From Neisseria lactamica (GTDB taxonomy: Bacteria > Pseudomonadota > Gammaproteobacteria > Burkholderiales > Neisseriaceae), in assembly GCA_001067655.1 (NCBI GenBank), contig JUNU01000071.1, forward strand, positions 1 through 11,004: a DNA stretch of 11,004 nucleotides, written 5' to 3'. Below the pieces are notes generated by a model. The model had not been told where the DNA came from, did no database searches, and saw only the letters and a list, made by a program, of their open reading frames with translations. The position numbers and the translations under genes were made by a program. Shown here piece after piece: positions 6,196 through 11,004 of this stretch. The stretch's first letter is position 1, and every line of letters begins with the position of its first letter.

Positions 6196-6207
6196 GTATA
6201 GTTATAC
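6196..6207 (-). promoter_or_regulatory. Possible promoter/operator of the acyl-CoA dehydrogenase gene
   Basis: GTATA-GT-TATAC is a small inverted repeat about 48-59 bases upstream of the start. On the minus strand it contains TATAAC, usable as a -10 element; TTGCAA lies 19 bases further upstream, a poorly spaced -35. The symmetry could mark a repressor site overlapping the promoter, as often found for fatty-acid genes, but AT-rich symmetry arises easily by chance. Confidence 0.3.
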
Positions 6208-6241
6208 TAATCCTAAACCACAGGTTTGCAAAGCGCAGGTT

Positions 6242-6253
6242 TTCAGACGACCT
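6242..6253 (-). repeat. Single DNA uptake sequence
   Basis: Exact TTCAGACGACCT (minus-strand AGGTCGTCTGAA). It is unpaired and stands in intergenic DNA about 95 bases upstream of the acyl-CoA dehydrogenase start. Confidence 0.88.
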
Positions 6254-6258
6254 TGGGC

Positions 6259-6284
6259 AAAATAAAAGGCTATCCTTTTATTTT
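6259..6284. terminator. AT-rich hairpin, possible terminator
   Basis: AAAATAAAAGG (6259-6269) pairs perfectly with CCTTTTATTTT (6274-6284) around a 4-base loop. It lies beyond the paired-uptake hairpin downstream of the NTF2-like gene and could be a second stop for minus-strand transcripts. Low GC in the stem argues against strong termination. Confidence 0.35.
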
Positions 6285-6352
6285 TAAATAAATTATTTCA
6301 AATCAGGCAGCATGGGCGGAGCGCAGCAGGTTTGAGCGCGGTCAAAGTCGTC

Positions 6353-6395
6353 AAAGGTCGTCTGAAAAAGATTTTGGACTTTTCAGACGACCTTT
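6353..6395 (-). terminator. Inverted pair of uptake sequences after the NTF2-like gene (copy A)
   Basis: A 16-bp stem (6353-6368 with 6380-6395) with an 11-base loop. Uptake 12-mers are at 6355-6366 (plus) and 6382-6393 (minus). It lies about 90 bases past the stop of the minus-strand gene. The T tract after the stem on that strand is short. The right arm is inside the tandem duplication, but the left arm is mostly outside it. Confidence 0.7.
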
Positions 6396-6960
6396 TTAAG
6401 AAAACAAATTTTTCGGGAATCAGCCCTTCAATCAACTTTATCAAGGTATTGATTCTTAAACCAACCGATGACAAGTTATCGTTTCTTCAAAACAATTGGC
6501 GGGACTTCTTCCATTTATCGCAATACATAAAACCCATTTGATCGATTTTCCACTCTCCGCCTTCCAAAACCAGCGTATAGGTTTTCTTTTCCTCCCCATC
6601 TTCCAACACATCTATTTCGTATTTTTTATCGCTGATTTTCCGTTCGGCTGTAATGGTTTGGTTATATTCTGGAGGCATTCGAAAAGTTAACGCCTCCAGT
6701 CGAGACTGTTTCAATGACAGCGCCCTTTTTGATAAAAATTTATGTTGTATGCTTTTAATTCCCTCTGAAAGCTTAACTTTATTTTCTTCTGAATAGAACT
6801 CCTCAAAATTATCCTCATCTATATAATTTTGAAGAATTTCTCCCCAATATAGTTCAAAATCTTTCATTAGTTGAATGAATTCAGCTAATGTTTCATGCGC
6901 GGTTTTCATATTACGAATTTCCTTTTAAGTGTATTCCATTGCATGTTACTCATTCCCTAT
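6365..6960. repeat. Tandem duplication, unit A (596 bp)
   Basis: Aligning by eye, 6365-6960 repeats at 6961-7556 with a constant offset of 596 and no net length change. Each unit runs from the shared start AAAAAGATTTT through an uptake sequence, about 90 bases of highly similar 3' non-coding DNA, one 140-codon gene and its 5' leader ending in CTATA. Similarity stops on both sides of the pair, which marks the boundaries. Confidence 0.9.
6487..6909 (-). CDS. Small NTF2-like protein, possible immunity protein (copy A), 140 aa
   Basis: I do not recognise the exact family. It is a charged, soluble protein without signal peptide or membrane segment. The N-terminal half is helical (MKTAHETLAEFIQ..., with ELYWGE at 19-24). 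The C-terminal half alternates short beta-like stretches: TITAERKISDKKYEIDVL (85-102), KTYTLVLEGGEWKIDQM (109-125). The pattern of strands ending in a gly-gly-Glu-Trp-Lys-Ile turn resembles NTF2-fold immunity proteins of polymorphic toxin systems; this is inference. A good ribosome-binding site (AAAGGA, 6920-6925, minus strand) lies 10 bases from the ATG. It is 106/140 identical to copy B just upstream and may be co-transcribed with it. No toxin gene is present, so it would be an orphan immunity gene. Base composition is more AT-rich than the flanking metabolic genes. Confidence 0.8.
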   Translation of the reverse strand: MKTAHETLAEFIQLMKDFELYWGEILQNYIDEDNFEEFYSEENKVKLSEGIKSIQHKFLSKRALSLKQSRLEALTFRMPPEYNQTITAERKISDKKYEIDVLEDGEEKKTYTLVLEGGEWKIDQMGFMYCDKWKKSRQLF

Positions 6961-6977
6961 AAAAAGATTTTGAACTT

Positions 6978-6989
6978 TTCAGACGACCT
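6978..6989 (-). repeat. Unpaired uptake sequence at the duplication junction
   Basis: Exact TTCAGACGACCT, the counterpart of the right arm of the hairpin at 6353-6395. Here the opposite arm is missing, because the duplicated unit begins inside it; the end of unit A (TTACTCATTCCCTATA) lies there instead. No terminator hairpin therefore forms between the two genes. Confidence 0.88.
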
Positions 6990-7082
6990 TTTTAAGAAAA
7001 CAAATTTTCCGGGAATCAGCCCTTCAACCAACTTTATCAGGGTATTGATTCTTAAGCCAACCGATGACAAGTTATCGCTTAT

Positions 7083-7505
7083 TCAAAACAATTGGCGCGA
7101 CTTCTTCCATTTATCGTAATACATAAAACCCATTTGATCGATTTTCCATTCCCCACCTTCCAAAACCAGCGTATAGGTTTTCTTTTTCCCACTATCATCC
7201 AACACATCTATTTCATATTTTTTATCACTGATTTTCCTTTCGGCTGTAATGGTTTGGTTATATTCCGGTGGCATTCGAAAAGAAGGAGCTTCTTGTCTAG
7301 CTTGCCTTAAAGATAAAGCTTTTTTAGATAAAAATTGGTGATGTATTTTTTTGATTTCATCAGCTCTTTTTTTGCTGTTTTCATCTTCATCAATTTCAAA
7401 AAAAGTACCTTCATCCAAACTTTTTTGAGTAAGCTCTCCCCAATACAATTCATAATCTTTCATTTGTTGAATGAACTCAGCTAATGTTTCATGCGCGGTT
7501 TTCAT
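7083..7505 (-). CDS. Small NTF2-like protein, possible immunity protein (copy B), 140 aa
   Basis: Paralogue of the gene at 6487-6909, the same length with no gaps. Residues 1-24 differ at 2 positions, 25-75 at 27 of 51, and 76-140 at 5 of 65. It is transcribed first on the minus strand, 109 bases after gloC and its paired-uptake terminator, so it should have its own promoter within 7506-7560, though I cannot pick one with confidence. AAAGGA at 7516-7521 (minus strand) is a good ribosome-binding site 10 bases from the ATG. As with copy A, a cytosolic NTF2-fold immunity-like role is only inferred, from the beta-rich C-terminal half with LEGGEWKID (115-123). Confidence 0.8.
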   Translation of the reverse strand: MKTAHETLAEFIQQMKDYELYWGELTQKSLDEGTFFEIDEDENSKKRADEIKKIHHQFLSKKALSLRQARQEAPSFRMPPEYNQTITAERKISDKKYEIDVLDDSGKKKTYTLVLEGGEWKIDQMGFMYYDKWKKSRQLF

Positions 7506-7560
7506 ATTACGAATTTCCTTTGAAGTGTTCTAAATTGCATTTTACTCATTTTCTATAAAA

Positions 7561-7602
7561 AAAGGTCGTCTGAAACGCTTATCCGTGTTTCAGACGACCT
7601 TT
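7561..7602 (-). terminator. Terminator of gloC, inverted pair of uptake sequences
   Basis: A perfect 16-bp stem (7561-7576 with 7587-7602) and a 10-base loop lie 12 bases past the gloC stop. On the minus strand the stem is followed by a run of T's (from A's at 7557-7563). Uptake 12-mers are at 7563-7574 (plus) and 7589-7600 (minus). Confidence 0.88.
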
Positions 7603-7614
7603 CGCTTTCAGGTT

Positions 7615-8247
7615 TTAAAAAAACGGATTGTGCCGTTTTTCATGCCCGATGTCGGTCATTCTGCCGTGTCCGGCGATGACGCGCGTGTCTTCGGGCAGGA
7701 CGAACAGTTTGGTGCGGATATTATGGATAAGGTCGGCGTGGTTGCCGCGCGGGAAGTCGGTTCTGCCTATGGTTTCGTAAAACAATACATCACCCGCGAT
7801 GAGCAGCCCTGCTTCGGCGCAGTAGAAAACGACGTGGCCGGGCGTGTGGCCGGGGATGTGCAGGACTTGGAAGGCGTGGCTGCCGACCTTGAGCGTTTCG
7901 CCTTCGGTCAGCCAACGGGTCGGCTCGAACGCGGGGGAAACGGGAAAGCCGTATTGGGCGGTCGTTTCGGGCAGGGCTTGGAGCAGGAAACCGTCGTCCG
8001 CATGGGGGCCGATGACGGGGACGGGGCGGTGTTCCCGCAATTCCACCACGCCGCCGGCATGGTCGAGGTGTCCGTGGGTCAGCCAAATGGCGGTCAGGAT
8101 GAGGTTTTTCGTGTCCAGCTCTTGCAGAAGGTAGGAAACGTCGCCGCCGACATCGGTCAGAACGGCTTCGCGGGTTTCGTCATCCCACAAAAGGGTGCAG
8201 TTTTGGCGGAAGGGGGTAACGGCAATGATTTCGGCTTGAAGTGCCAT
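7615..8247 (-). CDS. gloC: MBL-fold metallohydrolase, YcbL/GloC-type glyoxalase II, 210 aa
   Basis: Hydrolyses S-D-lactoylglutathione to D-lactate and glutathione in the cytosol in characterised relatives (methylglyoxal detoxification). The metallo-beta-lactamase metal ligands are all present: THGHLDH (57-63; His58, His60, Asp62, His63), PGHTPGH (His134), AGD (Asp153) and AGHG (His194). The frame around them, including VTPFRQNC near the start, GRTDFPRGNH (161-170) and RHNPFF at the end, matches E. coli YcbL closely from memory. The ATG at 8247 has AAGGA 10 bases upstream and matches the family start; an upstream extension to 8361 would translate an uptake sequence and is not believed. It is a single-gene unit ending in a paired-uptake terminator. 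Substrate is inferred from the family. Confidence 0.9.
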   Translation of the reverse strand: MALQAEIIAVTPFRQNCTLLWDDETREAVLTDVGGDVSYLLQELDTKNLILTAIWLTHGHLDHAGGVVELREHRPVPVIGPHADDGFLLQALPETTAQYGFPVSPAFEPTRWLTEGETLKVGSHAFQVLHIPGHTPGHVVFYCAEAGLLIAGDVLFYETIGRTDFPRGNHADLIHNIRTKLFVLPEDTRVIAGHGRMTDIGHEKRHNPFF

Positions 8248-8305
8248 GAGGCGGGATTCCTTGGGTAGTGGTTGGACGGGGCTTGAACTTCGTTGAAACG
8301 ATGTT

Positions 8306-8317
8306 TTCAGACGACCT
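8306..8317 (-). repeat. Single DNA uptake sequence upstream of gloC
   Basis: Exact TTCAGACGACCT, unpaired, about 60 bases upstream of the gloC start and about 64 bases upstream of the divergent ligE start, within the 133-bp region that must hold both promoters. Confidence 0.88.
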
Positions 8318-8380
8318 TCGGTCTGTTTATGCGGTATCATTATTATATTTGAAATAATCACTCACATTACAGGAACGTTT

Positions 8381-9199
8381 ATGAGAACTTCAATGCAGGG
8401 CATGATACCGATTTTTGCCGCTTTTTTCATCCAAACGGCGCTCGGCGCGGATTTGATGCTGGCGCAGGAATACAAAGACCAAGACATTACAGGCTGGGCG
8501 ATGAGCGAAAAGCTCGACGGCGTGCGCGCGTATTGGGACGGGCGGCAACTGGTCAGCAGGCAGGGCTACGCGTTTACACCGCCCAAAGGTTTTACCGCGC
8601 AGTTCCCACCGTATCCGCTCGACGGCGAGCTGTATAGCGGGCGCGGACAGTTTGAACAGATTTCCGCCGCCGTGCGCTCGTCTTCCGGCGATTGGCGCGG
8701 CATCCGCCTACACGTTTTCGACGTACCCAAAGCGCAGGGCAATCTCTACCAACGCCTCGCAGTCGCAATGCAATGGCTGAAAACGCATCCGAACGCGCCG
8801 ATTACCATCATCCCGCAAATCAAAGTCCGCGACCGGCAGCACGCGATGGATTTTTTGAAACAAATCGAAGCGCAGGGCGGCGAAGGCGTGATGCTGCGCC
8901 AACCCGAATCGCGTTACAGCGGCGGCAGGAGTAGCCAATTATTGAAGCTGAAAAGCCAATACGACGACGAATGCACGGTAACGCGGCATTATGAAGGCAA
9001 AGGGCGCAACGCCGGACGGCTGGGCGCGGTCGGCTGCAAAAACCGACACGGCGAATTCCGCATCGGCAGCGGCTTCAAAGACAAAGACCGCGACAACCCG
9101 CCCAAAATCGGCGCGGTCATCACATACCGCTACCGCGGCTTCACACAAAAGGGCACACCGAAATTTGCGACGTTTGTGCGGGTCAGAACGGACAGGTAA
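8381..9199 (+). CDS. ligE: Secreted ATP-dependent DNA ligase (Lig E type), 272 aa
   Basis: A minimal ATP-dependent DNA ligase that seals nicks by enzyme-AMP formation. Nucleotidyltransferase motifs are in order: motif I EKLDGVRAYWDG (43-54, adenylated Lys44), motif III DGELY (81-85), LHVFDV (110-115), motif IV EGVMLR (168-173) and motif V LLKLKS (187-192). A short OB-fold domain follows (about 193-272). Residues 1-23 look like a signal peptide ending A-L-G-A, as in Lig E proteins, which are exported and proposed to act on DNA in the periplasm or outside the cell in naturally competent bacteria and biofilm. The ATG at 8381 has AGGA six bases upstream, better than the in-frame ATGs at residues 5 and 8. 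It is divergent from gloC, and a paired-uptake terminator follows. Export and role are family knowledge plus the visible signal sequence. Confidence 0.93.
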   Translation: MRTSMQGMIPIFAAFFIQTALGADLMLAQEYKDQDITGWAMSEKLDGVRAYWDGRQLVSRQGYAFTPPKGFTAQFPPYPLDGELYSGRGQFEQISAAVRSSSGDWRGIRLHVFDVPKAQGNLYQRLAVAMQWLKTHPNAPITIIPQIKVRDRQHAMDFLKQIEAQGGEGVMLRQPESRYSGGRSSQLLKLKSQYDDECTVTRHYEGKGRNAGRLGAVGCKNRHGEFRIGSGFKDKDRDNPPKIGAVITYRYRGFTQKGTPKFATFVRVRTDR

Positions 9200-9212
9200 G
9201 AGCGGATGGTCG

Positions 9213-9257
9213 AAAGGTCGTCTGAAAACCGTATTTTCAGGTTTTCAGACGACCTTT
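9213..9257 (+). terminator. Terminator of ligE, inverted pair of uptake sequences
   Basis: A perfect 17-bp stem (9213-9229 with 9241-9257), an 11-base loop and a following T tract lie 13 bases after the ligE stop. Uptake 12-mers are at 9215-9226 (plus) and 9244-9255 (minus). Confidence 0.9.
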
Positions 9258-9330
9258 TTATAAACATGGATGGATACTGAATCGGTTTTCTGCTTTGGGG
9301 GCGGGAAGGAGAGCTTTGGTATATATGGTG

Positions 9331-9336
9331 TACAAT
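9331..9336 (+). promoter_or_regulatory. Possible -10 element of the DUF2971-like gene
   Basis: TACAAT lies about 45 bases before the start codon in an AT-rich leader (TATATATGGTG just upstream). No acceptable -35 is seen at 16-18 bases. A 9-base direct repeat GATTGGTTT (9345-9353, 9360-9368) follows it. Confidence 0.3.
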
Positions 9337-9381
9337 TTTTGTCTGATTGGTTTTTAATGGATTGGTTTGATAGAGGGATAA

Positions 9382-10887
9382 ATGATGGATGTTTATGATT
9401 TGATTTTTGAAAGTTTCCTCCCATTATTTTATAAGGGAAAATACACTGAAGCGATTGAAATTCTGCATCAAGCTTGGAATGAAATTACGGATAAAAGTAC
9501 TCAGATTACAGAGCAATGTGATATTCAATATTGGCTTGGCTGTTGTTATTTTGAACAGATCAAGAGAAGTAAAAGCACATCCGAAGCGGAAAAATTTGTT
9601 AAGCAGGCTAGCGAAAATTTTTCCGCTGTTCACAAAAAAATATCACAATTAAATAATGAAGTAGAAAAAAGGGAATGGGAAAAAATAATCCTTCCAAGTT
9701 TAAGAGATATTGATTACCTCAATAAAGATTGGCATTCTTATTTTGAAAAGAAAAAACAAGAAATACAAGAATCACTTTTCAAAGGGAAAACTTCACAACC
9801 ACAAGACGCTGTTGCAACCGTATTGGCGGTTCTCCATATCACACCAATAGAATTGGGTTCTATCCCGATGGCGCATTATACTTCCCCCCATGTATGCCAT
9901 ATATTATTCGGGATTGATGGCAACGAAATCGACATTCCGATGCGGCTCGGCAGCTCGACCTATATGAACGACCCGTCCGAAGGAAAGGGGCTGCTGGACT
10001 TGCTGAACCAGCAGGATTTGGAGTTGGAAAACAAAACGGATGGCGTGTCCCACAATGCCTTTTTTACCTGCTTCTCAAGTCGCGTCAATGACTTGAACCA
10101 GTTTCGCCTGTATGGCAAAGAAGACGGCGTGGAGGCTTCGGGCTGCTGTCTGGTGTTCAATAAAAACGGGGATTGGCTGATAGAAGCGGATGTTTCCGTC
10201 CCATTCAGCAGCCTATCCAAAAAGTCAGGGAAAGATTCAGACGACCTGCCGGAAGACGGTTTTTGGAATGATGAATACGAAAAGCTGCCGCTTTATCAAG
10301 TTGCCTATATCGCGTACAAAGATGAATATATTGCGGAAAAGAAATGCGGGATATGGCTTTCTGCTCCGAATAAAGCTTTCAATCTTCATCAAAATTTAGC
10401 AAAAGAAAATCTGGGTTCGTCCATTCGATTCACGTTAAATACAAATATCAGTCGGTTCGGCATCCGCCTGAAACCCGTCGGAAATGAAGAATGGCATCAG
10501 TTCCGCTTGGAAAAATTAAAAGAAGCGTTGGAAGAGCTTATCGGGTTTTTTAAGGACAAATCCGCCGTCAGCGACGACGATAAAGAAGCCTTGGAATACA
10601 TTCGCTATCTGTTTAAAGACTTCGCCTTCCGCGACGAAGAAGAGTTCCGCCTGTTGGTCATCAAGCCGATCGATTCGGAGGAAATCGAATATTGCGAGAT
10701 GACCCAATCCGTCTATATCCCTTACGCCGATATACGGAATCGGGTGGACGAAGTGATTTTGGGCACGAATTACGAAAAAACCGGCAATCAACGCAAGGCG
10801 GAAGTGTTCCGCTATCAAATGAAGCAAAAATGCCCCGACGTCAAAGTCTCCCGCTCGACGCTGCCGATTAATCCGCCGAATAAGTAG
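9382..10887 (+). CDS. Helical/TPR-like N-terminal region plus DUF2971-like domain protein, 501 aa, function unknown
   Basis: Two parts are visible. Residues 1-135 are helical and charged, with a TPR-like pair (YKGKYTEAIEILHQAW at 17-32; YWLGCCYFEQ at 50-59). Residues about 160-470 look like DUF2971: MAHYTSPHVCHILF (163-176), STYMNDPSEGKG (192-203), FFTCFSSRVNDLNQFRLYGKEDG (starts 227), FKDFAFRDEEEFRLLV (from 411) and DEVILGTNY (456-464). It is cytosolic, with no signal peptide or membrane segment. The function of DUF2971 is not established as far as I know; such proteins often lie in accessory regions. GAGGG (9373-9377) is 4 bases from the first ATG and 7 from the second, so Met2 may be the true start. 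The first 500 bases are AT-rich (19/60 GC at 9661-9720) while later parts approach the local norm (31/60 at 9901-9960 and 10801-10860). An uptake sequence lies inside (10236-10247). Confidence 0.85.
   Translation: MMDVYDLIFESFLPLFYKGKYTEAIEILHQAWNEITDKSTQITEQCDIQYWLGCCYFEQIKRSKSTSEAEKFVKQASENFSAVHKKISQLNNEVEKREWEKIILPSLRDIDYLNKDWHSYFEKKKQEIQESLFKGKTSQPQDAVATVLAVLHITPIELGSIPMAHYTSPHVCHILFGIDGNEIDIPMRLGSSTYMNDPSEGKGLLDLLNQQDLELENKTDGVSHNAFFTCFSSRVNDLNQFRLYGKEDGVEASGCCLVFNKNGDWLIEADVSVPFSSLSKKSGKDSDDLPEDGFWNDEYEKLPLYQVAYIAYKDEYIAEKKCGIWLSAPNKAFNLHQNLAKENLGSSIRFTLNTNISRFGIRLKPVGNEEWHQFRLEKLKEALEELIGFFKDKSAVSDDDKEALEYIRYLFKDFAFRDEEEFRLLVIKPIDSEEIEYCEMTQSVYIPYADIRNRVDEVILGTNYEKTGNQRKAEVFRYQMKQKCPDVKVSRSTLPINPPNK
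10236..10247 (-). repeat. DNA uptake sequence inside the DUF2971-like gene
   Basis: Exact TTCAGACGACCT in the codons for DSDDLPE (285-291). It lies in a loop-like, Ser/Asp-rich linker, which fits tolerance for an inserted or evolved uptake motif. It implies that this accessory gene has resided in, or been exchanged among, Neisseria of the same dialect. Confidence 0.88.
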
Positions 10888-10895
10888 CCAGCCGT

Positions 10896-10962
10896 AGGTC
10901 GGATACTTGTATCCGACATAAGCCTGCCATCTCAAAAGCTGTCGGATTCGAGAATCCGACCT
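10896..10962. repeat. Pair of hairpin repeats in inverted orientation after the DUF2971-like gene
   Basis: AGGTCGGAT-ACTTGT-ATCCGACA (10896-10918) and the reverse complement of 10940-10962, AGGTCGGAT-TCTCGA-ATCCGACA, are two copies of one element facing each other, 21 bases apart. Each forms its own 8-9-bp stem, and together they form a larger imperfect palindrome. It starts 9 bases after the stop codon, so it may end or protect the mRNA, although neither stem has a strong T tract. It is probably a dispersed Neisseria repeat. Nothing is seen in the remaining bases to 11004. Confidence 0.75.
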
Positions 10963-11004
10963 TGTATATCGGAACACCCGTATCATAGCAACAAACCGCC
11001 CGGT

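Larger units (their letters stand above)
6149..6364. other. Gene-free gap upstream of the acyl-CoA dehydrogenase
   Basis: No gene is seen. From the left it holds the ribosome-binding site of the acyl-CoA dehydrogenase (GGAG, minus strand, 6155-6158), an inverted repeat at 6196-6207, an uptake sequence at 6242-6253, an AT-rich hairpin at 6259-6284 and the left arm of the paired-uptake hairpin at 6353-6368. The adjoining non-coding stretch 6365-6486 belongs to the tandem duplication. Confidence 0.55.
6961..7556. repeat. Tandem duplication, unit B (596 bp)
   Basis: Second copy of the 596-bp unit, head-to-tail with unit A and sharing the same junction (CTATA then AAAAAG). The 3' non-coding part (6992-7082) differs from unit A at about six positions out of 90. 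The middle of the gene differs far more. After the unit, sequence changes to a paired-uptake hairpin. Confidence 0.9.

Noticed and set aside
6332..6541. Short plus-strand frames across the 3' flanks of the duplicated units (also 6895-7119)
   Set aside because: Their similarity to each other is explained by the tandem duplication. They begin in uptake hairpins and end inside the opposite genes, with no ribosome-binding site seen.
6365..7556. CRISPR array or satellite repeat
   Set aside because: There are only two long units, each with a gene; no short repeat/spacer pattern exists.
7585..8268. 227-codon plus-strand open frame opposite gloC
   Set aside because: It covers nearly the same span as a complete metallohydrolase with all metal ligands and has no domain signature of its own.
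9345..9368. 9-base direct repeat GATTGGTTT as a regulatory or phase-variable element
   Set aside because: It has only two short copies in AT-rich leader DNA and can easily arise by chance; no homopolymer or longer tract suggests slippage.
10516..10986. Minus-strand open frame under the end of the DUF2971-like gene
   Set aside because: It starts in the terminal hairpin repeats and is antisense to conserved DUF2971-like motifs.

Overview
The window is chromosomal DNA from a commensal Neisseria. The uptake-sequence dialect places it nearest the N. mucosa / N. sicca / N. macacae group: I count 18 exact copies of the 12-mer AGGTCGTCTGAA (9 per strand) plus three one-mismatch copies, and none of the meningococcal/gonococcal form ATGCCGTCTGAA. 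A Correia repeat end at the left edge and Neisseria-type housekeeping proteins agree with this. Species assignment is inference.

Layout. 1-50 is the right end of a Correia element. 112-2250 (minus strand) holds comF, trmL and rlpA, reading leftward: a ComF-type zinc-finger/phosphoribosyltransferase protein, a tRNA wobble 2'-O-methyltransferase, and a septal DPBB-SPOR protein that starts at TTG and has no lipobox. Divergent from comF, with only 13 bp between start codons, are bioH (2264-3010) and bioC (3357-4145), the two enzymes that put on and take off the methyl ester during pimeloyl-ACP synthesis for biotin. They are separated by a 346-bp gap with a GC-rich palindrome. 4379-6148 (minus) is a 589-residue acyl-CoA dehydrogenase of the long DmdC/FadE-like type. 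6365-7556 is an exact-length tandem duplication (2 x 596 bp), each unit carrying one 140-codon minus-strand gene for a small cytosolic protein, probably an NTF2-fold immunity-like protein. The two paralogues are nearly identical at both ends and diverged in the middle. 7615-8247 (minus) is a YcbL/GloC-type glyoxalase II. 8381-9199 (plus) is a secreted ATP-dependent DNA ligase (Lig E). 9382-10887 (plus) is a 501-residue protein with an AT-rich helical/TPR-like N-terminal part and a DUF2971-like C-terminal part. The window ends in a pair of inverted hairpin repeats.

How parts fit together. Uptake sequences do several jobs here: inverted pairs form the likely terminators of bioC, the acyl-CoA dehydrogenase, the NTF2-like gene, gloC and ligE; single copies overlap the bioH stop codon, sit just before the bioC start and lie inside coding sequence. 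ComF and Lig E are both families linked to natural transformation. The accessory part is 6365-7556 and 9382-10887: AT-rich genes of uncertain function with a defence or toxin-immunity flavour. These are the best candidates for something undescribed. No rRNA, tRNA, CRISPR array, transposase or prophage gene was seen.
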